Below, one piece after another: positions 1-8,526 of a stretch of 64,000 nt of DNA; the first letter of the stretch is position 1, and every line of letters begins with the position of its first letter. The stretch is taken from positions 118,493 through 182,492 of the forward strand of contig MKUJ01000017.1 in the NCBI GenBank assembly GCA_001897755.1, in the 5' to 3' direction. The notes under the pieces were generated by a model. The model was not told the origin of the DNA. It saw only the letters and a program-made list of their open reading frames with translations, and did no database searches. This stretch comes from Afipia sp. 64-13 (GTDB lineage Bacteria; Pseudomonadota; Alphaproteobacteria; Rhizobiales; Xanthobacteraceae). Position numbers and translations under genes: made by a program.

Positions 1-549
1 CGCCGGTCCGCGGTTGCGCTTGTCGAGCCAGGCCGCGAATACCGAACCGTCGCGATCGAGCGCCAGCGCCTGGAAGCGCTGGCTTTCCTTGCTGGCGGTG
101 ATCGGCTGCGGCGGCGCGAAGGTCTTGCCGCCATCCACCGAGCGCGTGGTGAACACCTCGCCGTTGAACGCCTTGTCGCGGAAGGTCGAGAACGCGACGA
201 CGATGCGTCCCTGCGGATCGACCACGATCTGCGGCCGCGCATCGGGGCCCCAGTCGAGATCGGTATTGCCTTTCGTGATCACGACCGGCGTCGGGAAAGT
301 TTTGCCACCGTCCGCCGAGCTCGCGACCGAGAGCTGGCCGCCCGCCATCCAGATCGCCCACAGCGTGCCGCCCGCGTCGAACGTCGCCGTGACTTTCGAG
401 GCGCACTTCAAGGCGACGTCTTCGCACGCCGCCTCGGAATTGTGCTGGTGCTTCATCTGCGCCAGCGCGCCGGACGAGCACAGCGCGATCGCCGCGAAAG
501 CGACGAGCGCATGTCCGAGCCCGCGAATACTCAACACGTTGCGCCTCAT
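1..549 (-). CDS. BNR/Asp-box repeat (sialidase-fold) exported protein, C-terminus cut by window edge
   Basis: Reading the minus strand from the ATG at 549 gives 183 codons open to the window edge. The first 30 or so residues form a signal peptide (MRRN start, hydrophobic core, 'SSGALAQ' cleavage region), so the product is exported. Two Asp-box motifs are visible ('SSADGGKTF' and 'RSVDGGKTF'), the signature of BNR/sialidase-type beta-propellers. These folds are often not sialidases, and no catalytic residues can be assigned here. The ATG overlaps the TGA of the upstream TonB receptor as ATGA, so the two are probably co-translated. The role is unknown; the context suggests a periplasmic partner of the receptor. 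The fold call is fairly sure, the function is not. Confidence 0.75.
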   Translation of the reverse strand, partial: MRRNVLSIRGLGHALVAFAAIALCSSGALAQMKHQHNSEAACEDVALKCASKVTATFDAGGTLWAIWMAGGQLSVASSADGGKTFPTPVVITKGNTDLDWGPDARPQIVVDPQGRIVVAFSTFRDKAFNGEVFTTRSVDGGKTFAPPQPITASKESQRFQALALDRDGSVFAAWLDKRNRGPA

Positions 550-2963
550 CTGAATGCCACCTTCATTCCGGCAACGAACGTGCGCGGCGATCCGGCGTAG
601 ATCGAGCCGGTGCTGTTCGCCAGCACGCTGGCCGGGTTCTGTATCCCGCCCGCCGTGACGGTGTTACCGATATTGTTGGCGGACGCGACATAGGTGCGGT
701 CAAACACGTTGCGGACCTCGAAATACAGATTGAGCGATTTCAGATAATCCGAAACCAGATCCGTCTTGTAGTGTACGTTGAGATTGACCAGTTCATAGCC
801 CGGCGCCTTCAACAAATTGGCATTGTCCATGTAGAAGGAATCCTTCCACTGCACTTCGACGAAGCCGCCAAGGCCTCGAAGCGGCCCTGATATTTCGTCG
901 TAGGACAGTCGCGCCGTCAATTCGTTGGGCGAGATGCCGGGAATCTTGTTGCCGGCGCGGTTGAAGCTGAAGCCCGCACCATTGTTCAGCACCTCGGTGT
1001 ATTCGGTGTAGATCTGGTCGAGATAGGTGTAGGCCAGCGTCGCACGCCAGCGCGGATCGATCCGCCAGTCGGCGGCGAGTTCGACGCCGCGGTGCTCGGA
1101 GCGCGGTGCGTTGAAGGTGAAGCTGCCGTTCGGCGCGCCGACCGGCGTGGCCTGCGTCACAAGCTCGTCGCGAAAGAACTCGTAGAAGCCGGTGACACTG
1201 ACCCTGACCGCGTTGTTCGGCGTCCAGTCGACGCCGAGATCGTAGCCGAGGTTCTTCTGCGAGGTGAGCTGGGTGTTGTTACCGTTCTGGCCGTTCGCCA
1301 GCACGAACAGATTGCCGACCTGCGGCGTGCCGTAGCCGGCCGCGACGCGCGCCCGCACCTGCCAGTCGTTGCTGATCCTGTAGAGCAGCGCGAGCTCCGG
1401 CGCGGTGTTGTCGAAGTGCTTGTCGGCATCGGTGATCTTCGTGCTGGTGACTCCGGTCGGCCCCGCATAGCTGTAGGCGGTGTTGGTGCCCCTCAGCACC
1501 GACCGCTCCCAGCCGATGCCGCCGATCGCGGTCAGCGTCTCGGTCAGTTTCAGTTCCTCGCGCGCCCGCAGGCCGTAGTTCGAATGCTCGCCCGTCACGT
1601 TGGACGACAAGCGCCCGAGCGTCGCATCGCCCCCAGGCATCAGCATGCGCGTGTCTCCGGACCAACTCAGCGTGTTGTAGAAACCGCCGAAATAGGTCGT
1701 CGAGTCCATGCCGAACAACTGACCACGACGGGTCACGTCGCTGATGAAATTATACGAAGGATAATCGCCGATCGCGCTGGTGGCGCCGGTCGGCTGGCTG
1801 ATGTTGCGGTCGTCGAACACGAACTGGTTGCGCCATGTGGTCTGATTGTCGAAATCGTGCTCCCAGCGCCCGCCGACAATGGTGCGCCGGTCGGTGCGGC
1901 CAAGCCCGGCCTGCTCCGCCGTTTCCCTGTCGGTGCCGGCTGAAGTGTTGAAGCCGTTGTTGTTGAGCGTCACCGTGGCACATCCCGGCGCGGAGCCCGC
2001 GAACATCGCGCAACCGCGCTGGAATGGATTGAGGTTGAACTGGTTGAGCGACAGCCGGATCGGTAACCGCGCATCCAGATTGTTATTGATGAACTTGACC
2101 GTGAAGCGGTCATCCGGCGTCGCCTTGTAGGTGCCGAGGAAATTCACCGTCTGGGTGTTGAACCAGCTATTGCCGATGAAGCCGTCGCCGCGCGTATCGC
2201 TCGCGAACAGCGAGGCCTCGAAATTCCCGACCTTCTTGCCGGCGGCGAGATAGTTGTTGAGATAGCCGAAGCTGCCGCCGTCGATGCCGTACTCGATGCC
2301 GTCGATCTCGCCGCCCGGCCGGGTGCGGAAGTTCAGCGCGCCGCCGGTGGCATAGTTGCCGTACAGCGCCGAGGACGGCCCGCGGATCACGTCGATTGCG
2401 CCATAGGCGTGCGGGTCGATCAGGTCGGAACGCGACAGACCGTCGGGCTGCGTCACCGGGAAGCCGTCGTCGAAGATCACCATGTTGCGGATACCGAAAC
2501 CGTTGCGCGCGTTCGAGCCGCGGATCGAGATGCCGAAATCGCGCGGGCCGTTGCCCTGCTTGACCGAGATGCCGGGGCTCTCGCGCAGCACATCCGCCAC
2601 CGAGAAGGATGGGCGGTTATCGAACTGACTTCGATCGATCGTGGTCTGGGTCTGGCCCAGCGGCGCCTGACCGAGAATTGCCCGCGCTGCACTCGCGCTG
2701 ACGGACCCGGCCCGGACCTGGGACGTGACCGGCGCTCCCTGCGCAACGGCAGGTTGTGCCGATTGCCTCCGGGCCGTGGCGGCGCGTTTCGGCTTGCGCG
2801 GCTTGGCGCGCGGCTGTGACGGCGCATCGACCGTCATCGCCGGCAAGACGTGACCGGATGTGTGTTCTGCAAAGGCTTGGGACATGGCCCCTGCCCCCAA
2901 CGTGCCGCCGATCGCGAGCATGCTGACGCCACACAGCACGTGCGGCTTGAACGTCCTGAACAT
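546..2963 (-). CDS. TonB-dependent outer membrane receptor
   Basis: An 805-aa outer membrane receptor. A signal peptide (residues about 1-33, ending near 'SQAFA') is followed by a short region resembling a TonB box ('LPAMTVDAP'), a Lys/Arg/Pro-rich linker, a plug domain (about 95-225, with 'RDFGISIRGSNARNGFG' and 'DVIRGPSSALYGN') and a 22-strand-type barrel ending 'GMKVAFR'. The family imports substrates across the outer membrane using TonB-ExbBD energy. The start at 2963 has an AGGA motif 7 nt upstream. Neighbours are a DUF2946-type Cys/His-rich protein upstream and a coupled BNR protein downstream. The substrate cannot be read from the sequence; the cysteine-rich neighbour makes a metal such as copper a guess. 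Confidence 0.92.
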   Translation of the reverse strand: MFRTFKPHVLCGVSMLAIGGTLGAGAMSQAFAEHTSGHVLPAMTVDAPSQPRAKPRKPKRAATARRQSAQPAVAQGAPVTSQVRAGSVSASAARAILGQAPLGQTQTTIDRSQFDNRPSFSVADVLRESPGISVKQGNGPRDFGISIRGSNARNGFGIRNMVIFDDGFPVTQPDGLSRSDLIDPHAYGAIDVIRGPSSALYGNYATGGALNFRTRPGGEIDGIEYGIDGGSFGYLNNYLAAGKKVGNFEASLFASDTRGDGFIGNSWFNTQTVNFLGTYKATPDDRFTVKFINNNLDARLPIRLSLNQFNLNPFQRGCAMFAGSAPGCATVTLNNNGFNTSAGTDRETAEQAGLGRTDRRTIVGGRWEHDFDNQTTWRNQFVFDDRNISQPTGATSAIGDYPSYNFISDVTRRGQLFGMDSTTYFGGFYNTLSWSGDTRMLMPGGDATLGRLSSNVTGEHSNYGLRAREELKLTETLTAIGGIGWERSVLRGTNTAYSYAGPTGVTSTKITDADKHFDNTAPELALLYRISNDWQVRARVAAGYGTPQVGNLFVLANGQNGNNTQLTSQKNLGYDLGVDWTPNNAVRVSVTGFYEFFRDELVTQATPVGAPNGSFTFNAPRSEHRGVELAADWRIDPRWRATLAYTYLDQIYTEYTEVLNNGAGFSFNRAGNKIPGISPNELTARLSYDEISGPLRGLGGFVEVQWKDSFYMDNANLLKAPGYELVNLNVHYKTDLVSDYLKSLNLYFEVRNVFDRTYVASANNIGNTVTAGGIQNPASVLANSTGSIYAGSPRTFVAGMKVAFR

Positions 2964-3050
2964 GATTCATTCCTGATGGCTGCATTCAGCAGCGTCGATC
3001 TACGTTTGCGGCCGGCGGCATGGGCTGCCGCAGCCACGTCGAGGTCGCGA

Positions 3051-3443
3051 TCAGGAATGAAGGGGTGGAGCTCGCGCCTGCGCGAGGCGGCCGCCGTCGC
3101 GCGCGGGCGGCATCGGCTGGTCGGCCAGCCACAAAATGCGCTGATAGGACAGATGCAGCGCCACGAACGGCGCGTCGGGCGTCGGGACGGTCGCCGATCC
3201 GGCATGCACCAGCACGCACAAGGCGCAGCACGTGGTGGTCTGCGGCGCGCTCTGCCCCTGATCCGTCAGATCGATATCGGAATCGGAAGCCCCGTGAAGA
3301 CTTGCGCAGATCGGCGCATTGGCGAGCGGATCATGCAGCGCGGCAGCAGCCCATGCCGCCCCGATCGGCGCAATCAACTGCGCCAGAATGGCGAACATCG
3401 CGACGGGAAGATATGTCCCCAGCCAGCGGCGCATCATTTTCAC
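3051..3443 (-). CDS. DUF2946-type Cys/His-containing small exported protein
   Basis: A 130-aa product with an N-terminal hydrophobic segment after 'RRWLGTYLP' that could be a signal peptide or anchor, and a central 'TTCCALCVLVHAG' cysteine cluster preceded by 'ICASLHG'. The layout resembles DUF2946 proteins, which are often found beside copper-related genes and TonB receptors. The start chosen is GTG at 3443 behind GGGGA; ATG at 3437 or 3434 is also possible. The gene sits 87 bp upstream of the TonB receptor in the same direction, so it probably heads a three-gene operon. Metal binding by the Cys/His cluster is inferred, not shown. Confidence 0.7.
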   Translation of the reverse strand: MKMMRRWLGTYLPVAMFAILAQLIAPIGAAWAAAALHDPLANAPICASLHGASDSDIDLTDQGQSAPQTTTCCALCVLVHAGSATVPTPDAPFVALHLSYQRILWLADQPMPPARDGGRLAQARAPPLHS

Positions 3444-3648
3444 TCGTTGATCCCCGTGCCCGACTAATCACGCTTCACATGGGATGTCGAGAGACGCCGA
3501 AGGTTCCTAAGGGCTTCGTTTCATTCGGCCGTTTCAGAATAAAACGAGCATTTATCACCCCGTCTTTGTGCAGTGCAGTAAATAGGAGATTTCTTGCCGA
3601 AAAGGGTGACAACACGGCAACGTTCGGTTACACAGTCTGCCCGGACGA

Positions 3649-3789
3649 ATGCGGCTTGCCAATTTCATCCGGTGGTCCAAGTGGCCGGTCCAAGTCTTGG
3701 GAGGAGGCTCTGACGCGCATAAGCAGCGTCGTTCCCGAATAAATACGGATAAATCCAAATCTCATCGGGAAATTAAGGAGTCGGAATAA
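3649..3789 (+). CDS. Possible small basic protein, 46 aa
   Basis: The ATG at 3649 opens a 46-codon frame beginning 'MRLANFIRWSKWPVQVLGGG' and ending in a Lys/Arg/Ser/Glu-rich tail. The stop codon TAA lies only a few bases before an excellent plus-strand terminator, which implies a transcript in this direction with no other candidate coding region on it. The region has lower GC than the surroundings. Against it: no clear Shine-Dalgarno sequence (only GGA 3 nt before the ATG) and no recognised family. An untranslated small RNA using the same terminator is the main alternative. Confidence 0.4.
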   Translation: MRLANFIRWSKWPVQVLGGGSDAHKQRRSRINTDKSKSHREIKESE

Positions 3790-3793
3790 TTAC

Positions 3794-3823
3794 AAGAGCG
3801 GGGCTGGGCCCTGCTCTTTTTTT
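3794..3823 (+). terminator. Rho-independent terminator, plus strand
   Basis: A 10-bp GC-rich stem (AGAGCGGGGC / GCCCTGCTCT, one G-U pair) with a TGG loop is followed at once by a run of seven T. The only plus-strand coding candidate upstream is the 46-codon ORF ending at 3789. Confidence 0.8.
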
Positions 3824-3896
3824 GTCTGCTTATGTCTGCAATTATCTGCGGTGGGTCTCTGCCGCTGCCGTTTGGCCGGCACGCAAGCGATTGGAA

Positions 3897-4169
3897 TCAG
3901 CGCGGAAAGCCGAGCAGATCGCCGAGCCGGTCGAGATTGAGATAGCCCTGCCGGTGGGCATAGAGACCGATCGCAAAAAGAACCGCGGACACGATGGTGG
4001 TCCACAGCACCTTCTGCGCCATGCGCGGCAAACGCGGCGCGCCGGGATCGGCTCCCGCCACCTCATCGCCGGCATCGCCCACCTTCTCGCGCACGCCGAA
4101 CGGCAGCACCGCGAACAGCACCACCCACCACAACACGAAATAGATCGCCAGGGCGGAAGAAATGGTCAT
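3897..4169 (-). CDS. DUF1467 family membrane protein
   Basis: A 90-aa protein with two predicted membrane helices (residues about 5-25, 'ALAIYFVLWWVVLFAVLPFG', and about 55-72, 'KVLWTTIVSAVLFAIGLYA'), joined by a short acidic Gly/Ala/Pro stretch. The length and the 'PFGVR' after helix 1 match the DUF1467 family, which has no assigned function and in alphaproteobacteria often follows mce. It starts 3 bp after the mce stop codon, so it is the last gene of the long nuo-birA-rnj-mce operon. Confidence 0.85.
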   Translation of the reverse strand: MTISSALAIYFVLWWVVLFAVLPFGVREKVGDAGDEVAGADPGAPRLPRMAQKVLWTTIVSAVLFAIGLYAHRQGYLNLDRLGDLLGFPR

Positions 4170-4172
4170 GGT

Positions 4173-4577
4173 CTAGACCTGCTTGATCTCAATGAGAGCA
4201 CCGGAGAAATCCTTCGGATGCAGAAAGAGCGCCAGAGCGCCGCCAACGCCGACCTTCGGCTCGCCGTCGCCGAGCACGCGCGCGCCCCGCGCGATGAAAT
4301 CGTCGCGCGCCGCGATGATGTCCGGCACCTCGTAGCACAAATGGTGAATACCGCCATCGGGATTACGCGCCAGAAACTTGGCGACCGGTGACGCCTCTCC
4401 CAACGGCTGAATGAACTCGATCTTGGTGTTGGGCAAGGTGACAAATAGCGCGACCACGCCGTGTTGAGGCGCCTCGACCGGCTCGCAGACCTCGGCGCCG
4501 AACGCGGTGCGATAAATCTCCGCCGCCGCTTTCACGTCGCGCACGGCGATTCCCACATGGTTGAGCCGGCCCAGCAT
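4173..4577 (-). CDS. mce: Methylmalonyl-CoA epimerase
   Basis: A 134-aa vicinal-oxygen-chelate protein ('GRLNHVGIAVRDVKAA' at the N-terminus, a second half starting 'GGIHHLCYEVPDI'). It interconverts (2S)- and (2R)-methylmalonyl-CoA in propionyl-CoA breakdown. Metal ligands expected of the family are visible: His in 'LNHVGIA', His in 'IHHLCYEV' and a Glu near the C-terminus ('GALIEI'). I chose the ATG at 4577 because GGAGG lies just upstream; the frame stays open to 4658 but would then overlap the RNase J gene. It follows rnj by about 35 bp. Confidence 0.9.
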   Translation of the reverse strand: MLGRLNHVGIAVRDVKAAAEIYRTAFGAEVCEPVEAPQHGVVALFVTLPNTKIEFIQPLGEASPVAKFLARNPDGGIHHLCYEVPDIIAARDDFIARGARVLGDGEPKVGVGGALALFLHPKDFSGALIEIKQV

Positions 4578-4612
4578 CCCTGCCTCCATCACCAAATCGT
4601 CTCGTGACGATA

Positions 4613-6283
4613 TCAGACGACCAGCACGTGAACCGTACAGATCGTCTTCTTGCCCCACTGCTCCGCGATCGAAGCGCGCACCGCGCGGCGCACCGCCTCC
4701 GACACCGCGTCCGGATCGCGTCGTTTGGCGCGCGGCAGATTTTCGACCGTCGCGACCGCCACATCGAACGCCTCGTCGGCGATCTCCTCGCCGGCGGCGT
4801 TGCGCTCCGGGATGCCGATCAGTTCGATCTCAGGATCGTCGGCGAGTTCGCCGCTTTCGGTCATGGCAATCGAGACCAGCGCGCAGCCGGCGAAGGACAG
4901 GCGGCGGCGTTCGACGACCGCACGCGCCTTCTGGTCCTCCAGAAGAATGCCGTCCTTGTAGGTGCGGCCCGCCGGCACCTCGCCCACGATCACGGGCTCG
5001 CCCGGTCCAAGCCGCACCAGATCGCCGTTCTTGCAGATCACGACTTTCGGCACGCCGCAGGCCCGCGCCAGCTTCGCGTGTTCCGACAGATGCAGCGCCT
5101 CGCCATGGGCCGGGATCAGAAGTTGCGGACGCACCCACGAGATCATGTCGCGCAGTTCATCCTGACGCGGATGCCCCGAGACGTGGACCAGATGGGTACG
5201 GTCGGTGATGACCGTCACGCCCTGCAGCACCAGATTGTTGATGATCCCGCCGACCGCTCGCTCGTTGCCCGGAATGGTGCGCGAGGAGAAGATCACGGTG
5301 TCGCCCTTGTTCAGCGTCACCAGCGGATGGTCGTCGTTGGCGATGCGGGCCAGCGCCGCGCGCGGCTCGCCCTGGCTGCCGGTGCACAGCGCCAGCACCT
5401 TGTCCGGTGGGAAATGGCCGTAATAGTCCGCACCACGGAATGCGCCGATGCCATCGAGATAGCCGGTCTCGCGCGCGACCTGAACCACACGCTCCATCGC
5501 CCGCCCGATCACCACCACCTCGCGGTCGGCGGTGCGGGCGGCTTCCGCGACGGCACGCAGACGCGCGACATTCGAGGCGAAAGTTGTTACCGCGACACGG
5601 CCCCGCGCGGCCTTCACCAGTTCGGTGATGGTCCTGGCGACTTCCTGCTCGGAAGGCGAGCGGCCGTCACGCACCGCATTGGTGGAATCGCCGACCAGCG
5701 CCAGCACGCCTTCGTCGCCGAGCTCGCGCAGGCGCCTCTCGTCGGTTGGCCGGCCGATGATCGGGGTCGGGTCGATCTTCCAGTCGCCGGTGTGCAGCAC
5801 CGTACCGGCCTCGGTGCGGATCGCCAGCGCGTGCGATTCCGGAATCGAATGCGCCACCGGAATGAACTCGACGCTGAACGGACCGAGATCAATCCGCCCG
5901 CCCGATTCCACAACCGTGACCGGGATCTTCGGCGCGTTGCGCTCGGCGGCGCATTTGGCCTCGAACAGCGAGGCGCTGAACTGCGTCGCATAGATCGGGC
6001 ATTGCAGGCGCGGCCACAGATCGATGATGGCGCCGAAATGATCCTCGTGGGCGTGGGTCAGGACCAGGCCGACGAGGTTCTTGCGTTCCTTTTCGAGGAA
6101 ACGGATGTCCGGCATGATGACGTCGATGCCCGGCAGATGCTCCTCATTGCCGAACGACACGCCGAGATCGACCGCGAGCCAACTGCGCTGATGGCGGTTG
6201 CCAAGGCCGTAGAGCGACAAATTCATGCCGATCTCGCCAATGCCGCCGAGCGGCGCGAAGGTGAATTCGTCCGGCCGCGCCAT
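4613..6283 (-). CDS. rnj: Ribonuclease J
   Basis: A 556-aa metallo-beta-lactamase/beta-CASP ribonuclease, close to the usual family length. The zinc motif 'HAHEDH' lies near residue 77, a further ligand His in 'LHTGDWKID' and the beta-CASP motif in 'SGHPRQDELRDMI', with 'PAHGEALHL' beyond it. RNase J has 5'-to-3' exonuclease and endonuclease activity; in alphaproteobacteria it matures rRNA and takes part in RNA turnover in the cytoplasm. Its ATG overlaps the stop codon of birA (TGATG), so translation is coupled. Confidence 0.95.
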   Translation of the reverse strand: MARPDEFTFAPLGGIGEIGMNLSLYGLGNRHQRSWLAVDLGVSFGNEEHLPGIDVIMPDIRFLEKERKNLVGLVLTHAHEDHFGAIIDLWPRLQCPIYATQFSASLFEAKCAAERNAPKIPVTVVESGGRIDLGPFSVEFIPVAHSIPESHALAIRTEAGTVLHTGDWKIDPTPIIGRPTDERRLRELGDEGVLALVGDSTNAVRDGRSPSEQEVARTITELVKAARGRVAVTTFASNVARLRAVAEAARTADREVVVIGRAMERVVQVARETGYLDGIGAFRGADYYGHFPPDKVLALCTGSQGEPRAALARIANDDHPLVTLNKGDTVIFSSRTIPGNERAVGGIINNLVLQGVTVITDRTHLVHVSGHPRQDELRDMISWVRPQLLIPAHGEALHLSEHAKLARACGVPKVVICKNGDLVRLGPGEPVIVGEVPAGRTYKDGILLEDQKARAVVERRRLSFAGCALVSIAMTESGELADDPEIELIGIPERNAAGEEIADEAFDVAVATVENLPRAKRRDPDAVSEAVRRAVRASIAEQWGKKTICTVHVLVV

Positions 6284-7068
6284 CAGGCCGCTCCCGCCGA
6301 CATCGCCGCGCCGAAATGCACCTCGCCCGCCGCGACCGTCATCCGCCTCCCGCCGTCTTCCGCCAGCACCAACCGCCCCTCCTCGTCGAGCGTCTCGAAC
6401 GTCCCCTGCAAGGTCACGCTGCCGCTCCGCACTGCCATCGGTTTACCAAGCCCGGCGGCTCGCGCCAGCCACAAACGGCGGATCTGCTGAAAGCCGCGAC
6501 CGTCATCCCAGAGCGTGACGAACTCCAACCACGCATCCGAGAGCGCGGCGAACACGTCTTCCGCGCTCGCCGTGATGCCGCAGGCGGCCAGCGAAGTCAC
6601 CGGATACGGCATGCCGTCCGGCGCCGCGACGACATTGACGCCGATGCCGACCACGACAGCAAGGCCTTCCGGGGTCGTTTCTGTCTCGATCAGGATGCCG
6701 GCGATCTTTTTGCCATCTGCGAGCACATCATTGGGCCACTTCAGCGCGAACGACGCCGCACCCTCGCCCGCGATCTCACGCAACGTGCTGTCGAGCGCAA
6801 GACCCGCGGCAAAGCCGAGCGTGGCGACAACAGCCGGCGGCGCTTTAATGGTCTGGATGATGCTGGCGGCGAGATTGCCCGGCGGCGAAACCCATGCGCG
6901 GGTGCGCCTGCCGCGCCCGGCGCTCTGATGCGTCGTCGCCAGCCACAGCGGCCCGCGCTCGCCGGCGCGAACCCGCGCCAGCGCCTCAGCATTGGTCGAA
7001 CCGATCGTTTCGAAGGCGGTCAGTCGGATTCCGGCGGTTTGTGCTCGCGGACCGAGCGCAAACGCCAT
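6283..7068 (-). CDS. birA: Biotin--[acetyl-CoA-carboxylase] ligase
   Basis: A 261-aa monofunctional biotin protein ligase that attaches biotin to the AccB lysine. The catalytic core is clear: 'SAGRGRRTRAWVSPPGN' (the GRGR-x-R biotinyl-AMP loop, near residues 50-60), 'LKWPNDVLADGKKIAGIL' and 'VVVGIGVNV'. There is no N-terminal helix-turn-helix, so unlike E. coli BirA it should not act as a repressor. The gene starts 2 bp after nuoN and overlaps rnj at its stop codon. Confidence 0.95.
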   Translation of the reverse strand: MAFALGPRAQTAGIRLTAFETIGSTNAEALARVRAGERGPLWLATTHQSAGRGRRTRAWVSPPGNLAASIIQTIKAPPAVVATLGFAAGLALDSTLREIAGEGAASFALKWPNDVLADGKKIAGILIETETTPEGLAVVVGIGVNVVAAPDGMPYPVTSLAACGITASAEDVFAALSDAWLEFVTLWDDGRGFQQIRRLWLARAAGLGKPMAVRSGSVTLQGTFETLDEEGRLVLAEDGGRRMTVAAGEVHFGAAMSAGAA

Positions 7069-7070
7069 CG

Positions 7071-8504
7071 TCAGAACAGTGACTTCGCGGCAAGCGTCGC
7101 CGCGTTCACCAGCGGAGCCGGGTAGACGAAGAACAAGAGGTTGAACACGCCAGCGACCGCGAGCACCGCCCGCAATTCACCACCCATCGGCTCGACCGCG
7201 CCCTTCGGCTCGTCGAAATACATCACCTTGATGATCGACAGATAGTAGAACGCGCCCACCACGCTTGTGATCACGCCGATCACCGACAGCGCGAACAGGC
7301 CGGACTGGATCGCCGCGAGGAAGACGTAGAACTTGGCGAAGAATCCCGCCAGCGGCGGCACGCCGGCCAGCGAGAACAGCAGCATCGCGAACAGGAACGC
7401 CAGCACCGGGTTGGTGCGCGACAGGCCTGCGAAATCACTGATCTGCTCGACGTTGTGGCCACCCCGCTTCATCGCCAGGATCACCGAGAAGGTGCCGAGC
7501 GTCATCGCGACATAGATGGCGAGATACAAGATCACGCCCTGCGCGCCCTGCTGGGTGCCCGCAGCAAGGCCGACCAGCGCGAAACCCATATGGCCGATGG
7601 AAGAATAGGCCATCATGCGCTTGATGTTCTTCTGGCCGATCGCCGCGAACGAGCCGAGCGCCATCGAGGCGATCGAAACGAAGGTCACGATCTGTTGCCA
7701 CTCATGCGTGACGCCAGGGAACGCGGTCAGCGCGACGCGGGTGAAGATCGCAAGCGCCGCCACCTTCGGCGCCGAGGCGAAGAATGCGGTCACCGGGGTC
7801 GGCGCGCCTTCATAGACGTCTGGCGTCCACATATGGAACGGCACCGCCGAGACCTTGAAGCACAGGCCCGCGAGCAGGAAGACGATGCCGAACAGGATGC
7901 CGAGGCTGCCGGTCTTGGCGGCCGCCGCAATGCCGGCGAACGACACCGTGCCGGTGAAGCCGTAGATCAGCGAGGCGCCATACAGCAGCATACCGGACGA
8001 CAGCGAGCCGAGCACGAAATACTTCAGGCCCGACTCGGTCGACTTGAGGTTGTCGCGATGGCTGGAGGCGACGACGTAGAGCGCGAAGCTCATCAGTTCG
8101 AGGCCGAGATAAAGCATCACGAGGTCGCCGGCCGAGATCAACACCATCATGCCTGTGCTCGAGAGCAGCACCAGAATGGCGTATTCGAAAATCTTGACCT
8201 GATCGGCGAGATAACGGCGCGACAATATCAAGGTCGCCGCCGATCCGATCAACGACAGCACCTTCAGGAAACGCGCGAAGTCATCGACGATGAAGCTGCC
8301 GCCGAAGGTGGTGAGCTTGCCGGACGGCAACGTCAGCACCAGAACGCCGGTCACCACGAGCAGGACGGTGGAGAGCATGGTGATGGCGCGAACCGCGCCC
8401 GTGCCACGATAGGCGCCGACCAGCAGCAGCAGCATCGCGCCGGACGCCAGCACGATCTCCGGCAGCACCGGGAGCAGCGAATAGCTTGCAATGTCGAAAT
8501 TCAT
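7071..8504 (-). CDS. nuoN: NADH-quinone oxidoreductase subunit N
   Basis: A 477-aa antiporter-like membrane subunit of complex I, about 14 helices, one of the three proton-pumping modules. The family stretch 'DLVMLYLGLELMSFALYVV' (essential Glu in TM5) and 'LCFKVSAVPFHMWTPDVYEG' (Lys in TM7 and TM8 loop) are intact. It is the last complex I subunit of the operon and is followed at once by birA. Confidence 0.97.
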   Translation of the reverse strand: MNFDIASYSLLPVLPEIVLASGAMLLLLVGAYRGTGAVRAITMLSTVLLVVTGVLVLTLPSGKLTTFGGSFIVDDFARFLKVLSLIGSAATLILSRRYLADQVKIFEYAILVLLSSTGMMVLISAGDLVMLYLGLELMSFALYVVASSHRDNLKSTESGLKYFVLGSLSSGMLLYGASLIYGFTGTVSFAGIAAAAKTGSLGILFGIVFLLAGLCFKVSAVPFHMWTPDVYEGAPTPVTAFFASAPKVAALAIFTRVALTAFPGVTHEWQQIVTFVSIASMALGSFAAIGQKNIKRMMAYSSIGHMGFALVGLAAGTQQGAQGVILYLAIYVAMTLGTFSVILAMKRGGHNVEQISDFAGLSRTNPVLAFLFAMLLFSLAGVPPLAGFFAKFYVFLAAIQSGLFALSVIGVITSVVGAFYYLSIIKVMYFDEPKGAVEPMGGELRAVLAVAGVFNLLFFVYPAPLVNAATLAAKSLF

Positions 8505-8526
8505 GGCGTGCTGTCCTGCCCTGCTC

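Larger units (their letters stand above)
3444..3896. other. Intergenic region between DUF2946 gene and DUF1467 gene
   Basis: About 450 bp carrying the promoter side of the minus-strand DUF2946/TonB operon. It also holds a plus-strand 46-codon ORF that ends directly in front of a strong rho-independent terminator. The rest is less GC-rich than the neighbouring genes, and I see no repeat or tRNA in it. Confidence 0.6.

Noticed and set aside
14..553. Plus-strand open frame of 179 codons
   Set aside because: It is the antisense shadow of the exported BNR protein, whose minus-strand frame has a signal peptide, two Asp-boxes and ATGA coupling to the receptor gene.
3555..3758. Minus-strand frame of 67 codons upstream of the DUF2946 gene
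   Set aside because: Composition is Arg/Cys-rich with no ribosome-binding site, and it is opposed by a plus-strand ORF with terminator.
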